Assembly (NCBI GenBank): GCA_961205875.1
Contig: OY540820.1
Span: 1,116,001 to 1,180,000, forward strand
Length of the DNA stretch: 64,000 nt
Reading direction: 5' to 3'
Source: Sialis fuliginosa
Taxonomy: Eukaryota > Arthropoda > Insecta > Megaloptera > Sialidae
This document shows, piece by piece, positions 33,475 through 43,686 of the stretch (position 1 is its first letter; each line of letters begins with the position of its first letter). The translations under genes and the position numbers were made by a program. The notes under the pieces were generated by a model that saw nothing but the letters and a program-made list of their open reading frames with translations, searched no databases and had not been told where the DNA came from.

Positions 33475-34376
33475 ATGATGGGCGATAATAACAAAATACC
33501 CCAAGTGAGTACCTCTCACAAAGAGAATAATCTCACCGCCGACTCCGACCGGGTGAAAGCCCCGGTGGTCGACACCAGCCTCACGGATTTTGGGGGAGGC
33601 AAATCGCGCATGCTGACTACTGCGACAAAGCAGTTGGTGGGAGACCAGGCCTTAGATACTATTGGAACAAAAGTAGAAGTTCTAAACCCCTTCAATTGGA
33701 GAGAGCTACTGCCAGACAGTCCGCTGAGGCAGGAACTCCGGTGACAACCGTAGTTGGGGAAACACAAACAACACCCTCTCTCAGACAGCCTCAGAAAACG
33801 AAGCAGAAGGATCAGGTGAATACACCCATTCGACAGCAGACACAAGAAAACAAGAGGAAGCAACGAACTCCTCCATCACTAGATACTACAGCGGTCAAGA
33901 GGAAGAAAAAACGAGAACATGAAAACCTGCCAAAAACCTTTGTTGAGCACAGCGAGTGACCAAAGGTCAGCGATACGCCGGAGCACAGTGAAAGAAAATA
34001 TATCAATGAAACTAAGCAGGGATAGCAAGAGGTTAAAAGGAAACACCGCACACAGTGGAAGACGCCTTATTTGCCGAACACCCTGGTTATCCAGAAAAGG
34101 GGGGGGGGGGAGGGGGCTAACTTACATCGACATCTTGACCAAAGTTAAAAAAGACCCCAAGAATTCATGAAGAAGGTAGATAAGATCCGCAAAACAGCTG
34201 CCGGCATTCTCATTCTAATCCTTGACAAAGCAAGCCCCGAGGAGACTGCCAAGATGCGCACAACGATTGGAGAAGTAGTCAGACAGGTAGCAGCGGGTAC
34301 GAGCAGGGTACAAGAGACATTCATCGAAACTGCGAAAGCCTTGCTCAATAGTTTGATATTGAGAAGGATTCACTAA
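33475..34376 (+). pseudogene. LINE ORF1 (gag-like) relic, R1-like
   Basis: Base composition rises sharply in GC. The first frame (33475-33744) begins MMGDNNKIPQVSTSHKENN; the next (33696-33959) is rich in K, R, Q and T. Further on, LTYIDILTKVKKDP and, in another frame, VDKIRKTAAGILILILDKAS with EVVRQVAAGTSRVQETFIE. The order 'Y-x-D-I-L-x-x-V-K-x-D-P ... V-x-x-(I/V)-R-(K/R)-T ... G-x-(L/I)-(L/I)-(L/I)' is characteristic of the ORF1 of R1-clade LINEs. Several frameshifts and a poly-G run (34098-34110) break it. It ends in the minisatellite. Confidence 0.6.
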
Positions 34377-34403
34377 ACGACTCGATCAGGAGTCTTCGCA
34401 AAG

Positions 34404-35708
34404 CCTTACGGGCGGTGTTACGAGTGGTGTAACGGGCGATGTTACGGGAGGTGTTACGAGCGCTGTTACGGGCGGTGTTACGGGCGCTGTTACGGGCGGT
34501 GTAACGTGCGGTGTTACGGGCGTTGTAACGTGCGGTGTTACTGGCGGTGTTACGGGTGATGTTACGGGAGGTGCTACGGGTGGTGTTACGGGCGGTGTTA
34601 CTGGCGCTGTTACGGGCGGTGTAACGTGCGGTGTTACGGGCGGTGTAACGTGCGGTGTTACTGGCGGTGTTACGGGCGCTGTTACGGGAGGTGCTACGGG
34701 TGGTGTTACGGGCGCTGTTACGGGCGCTGTTACGGGCGGTGTAACGTGCGGTGTTACGGGCGGTGTAACGTGCGGTGTTACGGGCGGTGTAACGTGCGGT
34801 GTTACGGGCGGTGTAACGTGCGGTGTTACGGGCTCTGTTACGGGCGGTGTAACGTGCGGTGTTACGGGCGTTGTAACGTGCGGTGTTACTGGCGGTGTTA
34901 CGGGCGCTGTTACGGGCGGTGTAACGTGCGGTGTTACGGGCGTTGTAACGTGCGGTGTTACTGGCGGTGTTACGGGTGATGTTACGGGAGGTGCTACGGG
35001 TGGTGTTACGGGCGGTGTTACTGGCGCTGTTACGGGCGGTGTAACGTGCGGTGTTACTGGCGGTGTTACGGGCGATGTTACGGGAGGTGCTACGGGTGGT
35101 GTTACGGGTGGTGTTACGGGCGCTGTTACGGGCGGTGTAACGTGCGGTGTTACGGGCGGTGTAACGTGCGGTGTTACGGGCTCTGTTACGGGCGCTGTTA
35201 CGGGCGGTGTAACGTGCGGTGTTACGGGCGTTGTAACGTGCGGTGTTACGGGCGCTGTTACGGGCGGTGTAACGTGCGGTGTTACTGGCGGTGTTACGGG
35301 CACTGTTACGGGCGGTGTTACGGGTGATGTTACGGGAGGTGCTACGGGTGGTGTTACGGGCGGTGTTACTGGCGCTGTTACGGGCGGTGTAACGTGCGGT
35401 GTTACTGGCGGTGTTACGGGCACTGTTACGGGCGATGTTACGGGCGGTGTTACGGGCGCTGTTACGGGCGGTGTAACGTGCGGTGTTACGGGCGGTGTAA
35501 CGTGCGGTGTTACTGGCGGTGTTACGGGCACTGTTACGGGCGATGTTACGGGAGGTGTTACGGGCGCTGTTACGGGCGATGTTACGGGAGGTGTTACGGG
35601 CGCTGTTACGGGCGCTGTTACGGGCGGTGTAACGTGCGGTGTTACGGGCGTTGTAACGTGCGGTGTTACTGGCGGTGTTACGGGCGATGTTACGGGAGGT
35701 GCTACGGT
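34404..35708. repeat. 12-bp minisatellite, about 109 units
   Basis: Unit GGCGGTGTTACG with variants (GTAACGTGCGGT, GGCGATGTTACG, GGAGGTGCTACG). It is GC-rich in AT-rich surroundings. Because 12 is a multiple of 3, long frames stay open on both strands: V-T-P-P / V-T-P-H / V-T-A-P repeats on minus (at least 34386-35531) and C-Y-G-R / C-N-V-R repeats on plus. Higher-order blocks of 100-200 bases recur. There is no ATG-led gene context, so a protein is unlikely, although a repeat expanded from a LINE ORF1 is possible. Confidence 0.9.
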
Positions 35709-36479
35709 AGGCAGATCACATTAAATGTAAGGCCTCATCTTCTACAAAGAAAACAATTTTCTAACGGCATTCCATCCTCGCTGAGCCTTTTCATGTGGCC
35801 TTCAACAATCGACTGTCGAAAGTGTTTACAGATGTAAACAATGAGAATTTAAATACCGTTTTGAATTGCAGGTAATAACAACAATCAATATTAATTTTAT
35901 TTAAATTTTGTTTCATGGACACATCAATATTCATTTGATTTTGTTTTATGTATGTATTTCTGAAACAAAGTGGTTCCTTTATTTGTAAAGTTCCTGCTTT
36001 TATGTTTGAAAATCTGCAACTTTGGTTTCAGTGTTAAGTAAAATATTAAAACTAATATCACTGATCGGTACAGTTTATATTTTATATATAGATATATACA
36101 TATATATCACACAGTAAAGATCTATAAATAAAACCATACATCATAATACTTGCGTTCACAATGTTAAAACACGGAATGTGAAATTTTCCTTTTTGAAAAA
36201 TGAGAGTTACGAGATTTGCGCGAAGGTTGTATCCGCATCGTGAAGGTGGAGTATGTACCTGCTGACCCAGGTCCAAAGAAATAGACTTGTGTGTCAGGTC
36301 CACGTTTTACTTTCGCACGCCGCCACGCACTCTGCTGCAATGCACCTGATCGTTTGGATTAGTGCCATTATCATTATTGTTTCAGTCGATCCACGATTTT
36401 CAAAACAAACATTACCGAGATATAATTTGATTTTTAATAGAGAAAGTGAAGGAAATGTTATAGAATTTATTTTTATGTA
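35709..36479. other. Gene-free stretch
   Basis: Open frames of about 75 codons (36253-36480 plus, 36082-36303 minus) have no recognisable content. Confidence 0.4.
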
Positions 36480-36713
36480 GTATTTTCAAAATACAAAAGA
36501 TATAGTTTAGTAAGTTTAGTACACAATACCAACTATTATTCTAAACCCAAACCTGCCGGTTTTGAAGATTTTGCTGATAAAGTAACATCTAATGTAGATG
36601 CTAGAATACCAACTACATTATATCCATCTGATAAACATATAAAAACTCGAATATTAGATGATTCTAAAATAATAATATATGTATCAATTTTTGGTACTGT
36701 CCAAACAGTATAA
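36480..36713 (+). other. Unidentified open frame
   Basis: Open for 77 codons without an ATG start, ending in TAA at 36711. Contains SKPKPAGFEDFADKVTSN, then ARIPTTLYPSDKHIKTRIL and DDSKIIIYVSIFG. Codon use looks coding-like. It may be an exon or a TE fragment; no family is recognised. Confidence 0.3.
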
Positions 36714-37612
36714 AAGCATTTAATATCACATCTTCGAAAGATGAAACCTCTTAGCATTCATATGGCAATAAAGATATGGTTCTACTTTTGAATTTAAAAA
36801 GATATATTTATATAAACTTGTACAAAAGGTAGTTGTACCTCTATGCTACAGTAATATAGACTTTCATATCTTAAAATATTATTACATTATTTTGATCAGT
36901 AAATTATTTTTTGTATTACTTACCCATCAGCCACCTCCCATTTCGTCAGGTTAACAACCTTACCAAAAAATAAAAACAACTGCACAAATATGTAATAAGC
37001 AAAGACCACTAAGCTGTCGGATAAGGAGCAATCCAGTCAACAAGAACTGCATCTTCAGCATCATCATCAACTTTCTGAATAATATAATAAGAAACAACAG
37101 ACGTACTTGGTCCTCGTTGAAGCTACGTTCATGTATGGTGTACTTAATTATTGAAATCAATAGTAATTTAATTCACGATTAGAAACGGAAACAACAGTTG
37201 AGTGACGTAACGAAACGTTTCACTAGACGCATCTTCATCTCCTGAAGGCACACCGACAGCGCAGCTAGCTTTCACTTAATGATTTTCTATAGTTACACAT
37301 ACATATATTGGCGAACAGAATTGAATGTATGAAAAAATTTTTTTTTACAAAAGATTTTTACTTTTTTTTGATCTTCAAAATGATCTACTTTTGGATATAC
37401 CGTTCCATTTGATTTTACTGATAAACGGGCATGTACCCCTCAAACTACCCCTCAAGGAGGAGTTTTAAGGGGTTGAAAACATTTTTCTGAAATTCTTTAG
37501 GGTCGATATACATATATGTATAATACATTTTTTATCATAAAACTCTATCTTTAATAGTTTGGGCGTAAAACATAGTGGACGGGTGGTCTGGAACACCCGG
37601 TATAGATAATAT
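36714..37612. other. Gene-free stretch
   Basis: Nothing recognised with confidence. The last 50 bases (GGACGGGTGGTCTGGAACACC) look like repeat. Confidence 0.4.
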
Positions 37613-38539
37613 AGTATAGGAGCCAGCTGCAAAATCGGTGTAGATTTAACAACCGTTGTGGTTTTTTTGAAGTACTCACTCAGACAAAGCTCGGACGATA
37701 AGTCCGGTCCACCAGCTTGTAGGGATTTAATAGATAGGGCCCACGAAAAATACGCACAAAAAAATCACGTAACAACCGTTTGAATGAGACGGTTGCTTAT
37801 AGTAGACCCCAATTAAAGATGTTTTAGATATACGGCAGAAATTTTTGTGTAGGGGTTTAATTACAGGGGCCTCTCAAAATTTCGACCCAAAAAAATCAGA
37901 TAACAACCGGACCAGACCTGGTGCAAAATGTTTATTTGGACGTATACTTACATAAAAACATAATTGCAGAATTTTTTATGTAGGGACTTCGGTGCTTTAA
38001 GGCCTACAAATGGCCAGATTTGGGCCCCAATCTTAAAAATGCTGTAAAATCTAAAATACCGAATGAAAATTTCTGCCGCGCGGTGTATGCCTTTATTATG
38101 AACTATAAAATAGATATATATCCATGGCAGATGTTTTTATTCATGCAGTTCCCCCTCCCAGCTCCCCCAAAAGGTAAATTTGGGTTGGTAATAAAATGCA
38201 CTAAAAAAATCATAACAAATAGGCCTATAGAGGCTTATACACTTATAAAATGATAATATATTATTGTATGTAATGTTAGACACCCCCCGTGCCCCCCCCC
38301 TCCACCCCCAAGGGAAAATCTGGGCTAGTAATAAAATTCGCTAAAAAAATCATTACAATTAGGTCTATAATGGCTTATGAACTTTTAAAATGATAATATA
38401 TTGTTGTATGAGGGGGGCACGGGGGGTGTCTAACATTAAATGACTTATCGTCCGAGCTTTGTCTGAGTGAGTACTTCAAAAAAACACAACGGCAGACGGT
38501 TGTTAAATCTACACCGATTTTGCAGCTGGCTCCTATACT
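37613..38539. mobile_element. Inverted-repeat element, TAGGAGCCAGCTGC ends
   Basis: Left arm TATAGGAGCCAGCTGCAAAA... through GCTCGGACGATAAGT and its inverted copy at 38440-38539 (ACTTATCGTCCGAGC to CTCCTATA) are about 90-100 bases long. An inner inverted repeat (38271-38300 and 38410-38443) is C-rich/G-rich. No transposase. It lies directly beside the gypsy relic. Confidence 0.7.
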
Positions 38540-39403
38540 AATAATGAAATATTATTTAATAAATTGAAAAATGAATTTCATGATGTATTTTCTGATGAAT
38601 TAGGAACATTAAAAAAATATGATTTATCATTAAATATAAAAAGTAATGTTAAACCAATTTATTGCAAGGCGAGACTAGTACCATTTTCTCTTAAAGAAAA
38701 AAGTAGAGAGTGAACTTGAAAGATTAGAACATACGGGGGTTATTTTCAAGATTCATCGCAGCGAATGGGGCACGCCCATTGTATTTCTATTAAAAAAGGA
38801 CGGGTCGTTATATATCTGCGGTGACTATAAAATAACATAAAATCCGTATTTAATTATTTAAAAGTATCCATTACCGCGAATAGAATAATTATTTTCTCAA
38901 TTAAGTAAAAGGCAACAATTTACAAAAATAGATTTATCCCAAGCTTATCAACAAATATTAAATCTAAAAATTAAACAACAATTACGACTCATAAAGGATT
39001 GTTTATTAATAATCGCGTACCATACGGTTTATCTCTGATACCCGAAAAATTTTAAAAAATTATGGAACAAGTTTTACAAGGGTTAAAAGGTGTAATTGTA
39101 TTTTTAGATGATATGTTGATCACAGGGCAAAATCAAACAGAACATATAAACAATTTAAGCGGGGTATTATGTAGATTGCAAGATGTAGGCTTACGTATTA
39201 AAATAAATAAATGCGATTTTTTGTAAAATTCAATTTCTTATTTAGGTTACGTAATTAATAAACATTTGAAAAAGTCGAAGCTATCAGCAATTGTCCCATA
39301 CCTACAAATGTTAAACAATTAAAAAGTTTTTTAGGTCTTGTAAATTACTATGGTAAATTTATACCTAATAATTAGTTTATTGTTACATTCTTTATATAAT
39401 TTA
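38540..39403 (+). pseudogene. Ty3/gypsy reverse-transcriptase relic
   Basis: Plus-strand pieces in three frames spell the RT domain in order: KPIYCKARLVPFSLKEK, SEWGTPIVFLLKKDGS, YPLPRIE, FTKIDLSQAYQQI, VPYGLS, VIVFLDDMLITGQNQTEHI and INKCDFL. The catalytic box is FLDD (39101-39112). Many frameshifts and stops make it dead. No protease, RNase H or integrase was found; it is cut off by the piggyBac-like MITE at 39404. Confidence 0.8.
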
Positions 39404-39407
39404 TTAA

Positions 39408-39564
39408 CCCTTACATCCAAGAGTGCGTCAACGCAACATTAAAAATTGGGAAACTTGGGACCCCCAAAATTTTTTTTTTGTAAAATATGCTTATTTTTTA
39501 AATAAATAAACATATTAACATTTCTTATAATTTTTGATAACTTATCCCTTTGGGCATTAATGGG
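39408..39564 (-). mobile_element. piggyBac-like MITE, copy 2
   Basis: TTAA at 39404-39407 and 39565-39568; ends CCCTTACATCCAAGAG and CATTAATGGG. It is an inverted relative of 24425-24565 and sits at the edge of the gypsy relic. Confidence 0.72.
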
Positions 39565-39568
39565 TTAA

Positions 39569-40068
39569 TGATGTCCGAATCGACAACACCTGAAACCGCT
39601 AGTGGTAAGTAGTCTAATTAAAGCTGTGTGCGTGTGTCTTTCAATACTTGTTTTGATAAATACCTATATTCTTTTTTTTATTTCAAACTCGTACTCACTA
39701 TCAATTACCTGACCAGTACAGTGCTAAAAATTAAGTGTTAGGATTATTTAATTATTACATTTCAAAGTACCCTTGTTTTTGTTATTATTTGTGGTTTTTC
39801 ATTTGTATTTTGATTTTAGTTTTTTTTAGTTATACTTTAAAAACTTTTATTAGTTACTTAAGCAGATTTTAATATTTCGTACAGTGTACATCCGGGTCAT
39901 TAGTGTTTAGATCATTTTTATTTTTATTTTTTTTTGTATTAGAACCGTAATAAAGGCCCGTTTGTTACACATATGCCTGTTTGTTTATTATAATACAACC
40001 TACATATTGTTTCGTGGTTTCTTTCATTTACACAGGTAGGAGGGTAAAAATAAAATTACATGGCGCCC
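39569..40068 (+). mobile_element. LTR remnant with primer-binding site
   Basis: Contains AGAACCGTAATAAAGGCCCG (polyadenylation signal context) and ends ...AAATTACA directly before TGGCGCCC at 40061-40068, the layout of an LTR 3' edge and tRNA primer site. A similar edge is at 32588-32599. The 5' edge of the LTR is not clear. It may belong to the gypsy relic upstream or to another copy. Confidence 0.5.
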
Positions 40069-40222
40069 TTAAAAGAACATCCTAAATCAACCCCACCCGT
40101 CTTCACTGAGCTAGGGCAACCTGCCTTTGTCACCTTGCGCAATTAAGGCACGTGTCAACTCGATACGATTTTACCACTTGAAAAGGTTCCGAAGATGGAT
40201 TAAATATTATAACAGTAACATA

Positions 40223-43121
40223 AAGTATTGAAAAGGCCGCAGGTTCCCCATCCCTGACCTAGTATGTATTACCTGCGTTAGAGCAGGCTACGCTTCTCTA
40301 CCTGCATGTAGTTCAGGTTGCTTTGTCACTGTCGAACGCATTAAAACTGATCTTGTGAAGCACGTGTAAAATAAGTTTTTTCAAACGCACATAAAAAGTT
40401 CTTAAGTGAACGTATTTCAATTGTTTGAAATGGATTCTTCTCCTGAAGATGAGTACAATAAATTTTGTCTGTAAAACAACGATTTTGTGATTATACATAT
40501 ACAAAAAAAACATCAGTGCAATTTTTTTAATTGTTAGGAGAAGTTAATTATATGCGATTTTGCAATATCGATATTTTAATTTTATATGTAATTTTAACAG
40601 TGACATTTTTATAATTTTTATAAACGAGTTATTAACACACGTATATGATTTATTTGTAATATTTATTGTTATAATTATTTTTAAATTAAATTATTGGAAC
40701 AATTTGATGACATTTTCAAGTATTTTATATGTAATTAAAATAAATTAACAATTATTTTTTATACTTGATGTTTTGAAACTAAAATTTTTTTAAAAAATAT
40801 TTAATTATATTTATTTTCTAATTTATAGATTTCTGAAGGAAGTGGAAGAAGGCGAACGACAGAGAGCTGTGTCAGGAGGAAGACTTCCGCTGGTAGTATA
40901 CATGCGTATACGAGTGGAGGGGAGAGATCAGAGAAGGTACAACGCACCAGCAGCAGTGAACGAGATTGCAGCCATCTTCAGGAGTTCCGATGGTGCACCA
41001 CTACTCGATTGGGGACATTCGAGTCTATGAGAAGGCTTGAGGCGCTTTCTAGACTCTGAACGTCTTGGATCTCAACACGCCCCGATGTCCTACTCTCTAC
41101 TGTTTCCACGCGGAGAAACCGGATGGACAACAAACATGCCTCACCACCAGGCTGGGGCGAGAGGTAATAATCTAACTCTGCTTCAGTTTTACAGCTACCG
41201 GCTTGCAGTGAAAGATGGACCGTTCGACCCTATTCTCAACGCAGGAAAGCAGGAGTTGACAGAAGGAGAACGTTGCCGCGCCATGTTCAACGAAGAGCAG
41301 GTCGCTGTCTACACAGCTGTCATGACAGCCGTGAACGATCCGAACGTGGCAGAAAGATGTTTCTACATCGATGGTCCAGGCGGGAGCGGCAAGACTTTCC
41401 TGTACAACGCACTGTAGAGCGTCTTGCGTGGTCTTCGAAACCAAGTCATAGCCGTAGCTTGGACGGGAATTGCATCGTTGTTGCTGAGACGTGTGTGAAA
41501 GAGGTGTGTTGAAAACTAACCAATTATTAATAATGTGTATTCACAGGCGGACGAACGGTGCACTCGCAGTTTAAGCTACCTGTGCCTTTGGTTGAGACAT
41601 CAACATCGTCAATGAAACCGAACAGCCCAGACGCAACGAAGTTGAAGGAAGCACTGTTGATCATCTGTGATGAAGCTTCAATGGCATCTGCGACAGCATT
41701 TGAAGCGATCAATAGACTTTTGAAGGACCTAACAGGTATATTATAATTCTATGAATACTTGGAATGTTGTATATTTATAAATAAAAATATATTATTGATT
41801 GTAGGTGACCTTCGACCCTTTGGAGGGAAAGTAATGCTACTAGGTGGTGATTTTAGACAATGCTTACCAGTAGTAGTCAACGGAAGGAGAACCGCAGAGA
41901 TAGAGAACTGCATTAAGAATTCCCAACTTTGGCTGCAGTTCACCAAGCTGTTCTTAACATCCAATATGAGAACAGAAGATGATCTATCATTTGCTGAATG
42001 GTATATTATTTATATATTTTATTAAAATGATTCTTTTTTAATATTGTACCAACTAAATATAATTATTTCTCAAAATATTAGGTTACTTTCAGTTGGAGAT
42101 GGTACGTTGAGGAACGACTGTGGTTTGCCGATAGACACGGTTCCCTTGCCATCTTAGTGCATTGTAGAAGACATGATAGCAATTTTCGAAGAAGACTTCA
42201 AGAAGGAAGATGACATCCTATCAACAGCTATTCTCTGTCCGAAGAATGAAGATTGTCTACACCTAAATAAGAGAATAGTCAGGAAGGTTCCCGGAGTAGA
42301 GAAGAGATACTTCAGCGTCGATTCCATAGTATCAGATGATGACGAAGAAAAAGACAACTTTTCTGTAGAATTCCTGAATTCCATAACACCGACAGTAATG
42401 CCGCCTCACAAACTAACTCAAAAAGTGGGTGTCGTCATCATTCTGTTGTGGAATATAAATCTTAGGGAAAGACTTTGCAATGGTGTGTTATAAACTATGA
42501 TATTAAATAAGAACTATAATAACAAATAAAATATTTTTTCAGGAACTCGATTGATCGTCAGGAATCTGGGAAACAGCGTACTGGATGCTGAAGTTTCCTT
42601 TGGCCCTTTCAAAGGAAAGTGAGTGTTTCTTCCACGTATGGATTTAGCACCTTCAGACATCAATCTCCCATTTGTTCTGAAAAGGAGACAGTTCCCGATT
42701 CGGTTAGCATTCGCTATGACGATCAACAAAGCTCAAGGACAAACTCTTGATAAGGTACATATTAAAAATAATTAAATATGTAATATTATTGAAAATAAAC
42801 ACAAAACTGTTTCTTGATTGTAATATATGTTTCAGATTGGCATATAATTACCAAAACCCGTCTTTGGACATGGGCAACTATATGTTGCTTTTTCAAGAGT
42901 GCGTTCACTGGACTGTGCACGTTCAAGTGGAACCGATAAGAGAACAGGGAAGATTGGTAGGAGAAAATGAAACCAACTTCACTATGAACATTGTGTACAG
43001 AGAATTTCTTTAAAGTGCAATATGTGGACAGAACACGCGCTTGGCAAAATCCATGAAAAAAAGGGTAGTAGTATTTATTTATTAAACAGTTATTACTTTT
43101 AATAACCAATTTGAAATTGGT
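40223..43121 (+). mobile_element. Helitron array, unit A
   Basis: The unit starts AAGTATTGAAAAGGCCGCAG and ends where the next AAGTATTGAAAAG begins (43122). The leader GTTAGAGCAGGCTACGC and TTCAGGTTGCTTTGTCAC is shared by all units. Canonical Helitron ends (5' TC, 3' hairpin plus CTRR) were not established, so the unit is defined only by repetition. Confidence 0.75.
40430..43013 (+). pseudogene. Helitron helicase, unit A (Rep region deleted)
   Basis: Inferred exons: 40430-40470 (ATG, MDSSPEDEYNKFC), 40829-41490, 41547-41735, 41805-42000, 42082-42482, 42543-42754 and 42836-43013, all with GT...AG introns. Exon 2 has the Helitron N-terminal block RRYNAPAAVNEIAAIF, LLFPRGETGW, then jumps by deletion to the PIF1-type helicase with Walker A GPGGSGKTFLYN. 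Later come [45 protein letters not shown] and the C-terminal block GQLYVAFSRVR. Defects: frameshift in exon 2 (near 41025), TAG right after the Walker A exon part (41415-41417), a TAG at 42155, a TAA near 42846 and a 2-base loss before the C terminus. This enzyme would unwind DNA in rolling-circle transposition. Confidence 0.8.
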
Positions 43122-43262
43122 GAAGTATTGAAAAGACCGCAGGTGCCCCATCCCTGACCTAGTATGTATTACCTGCGTTAGAGCAGGCTACGCATCTCTA
43201 CCTGCCTGTAGTTCAGGTTGCTTTGTCACTGTCGAGCGCATTATTCCTGATCTTGTGAAGCA

Positions 43263-43618
43263 CGAATTATATTTTTCGTTGAGAAAATATCCTTTTTAAA
43301 AAATCATTATTTATTACAGTATTGTACAATGCTTATTGCTAGGTGTTATGCTTGAGAATAATCTTGCAGAAGAGGATAACAGTTTGCATGACTTTATACT
43401 CTGTCATCGTTTTCTACAATTCTTTGAATGTAATATAATATCTTTCGCGCGCCGGATAAGGCGATGATAACAATGTAGTATATTAATAAGTATCATACAT
43501 ATTATGATTAAATAATAATACATACTAAAATAAAGTACAATACAATATAACTTAAATTATTGGTTATTGAAATATATATATTTTTATATTATATAATGGA
43601 TAGTTCATTCCATGACTC
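43263..43618. other. Insertion unique to unit B
   Basis: The leader text ending TTGTGAAGCACG is interrupted here and resumes at ATGTAAAATAAG. The inserted DNA is AT-rich apart from TTTCGCGCGCCGG (about 43444) and has no long frame or clear inverted ends. Confidence 0.55.
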
Positions 43619-43686
43619 ACATGTAAAATAAGTTTTTTCAAACGCACATAAATTTTTTTTAAATGAACGTATTTCAATTGTTTGAA

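Noticed and set aside
33286..33519. Minus-strand frame reading through the CA repeat
   Set aside because: Val-Cys repeats come from the AC microsatellite; antisense to the LINE ORF1 relic.
34626..35837. Long Cys/Arg-rich plus-strand frames
   Set aside because: They are the opposite-strand and same-unit reading of the 12-bp minisatellite, which leaves frames open automatically; no start, splice or flanking coding context.
40223..40320. Canonical Helitron ends (TC start, hairpin plus CTRR) at unit borders
   Set aside because: CTAG occurs in CCTGACCTAGT near each leader and a hairpin ACCAATTT/AAATTGGT lies about 40 bases upstream, but spacing is not canonical and the next base pattern is not TC, so ends were not called.
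41172..41444. Minus-strand frames across the Helitron units
   Set aside because: They recur at the same offset in each unit and are antisense shadows of the Helitron exons.
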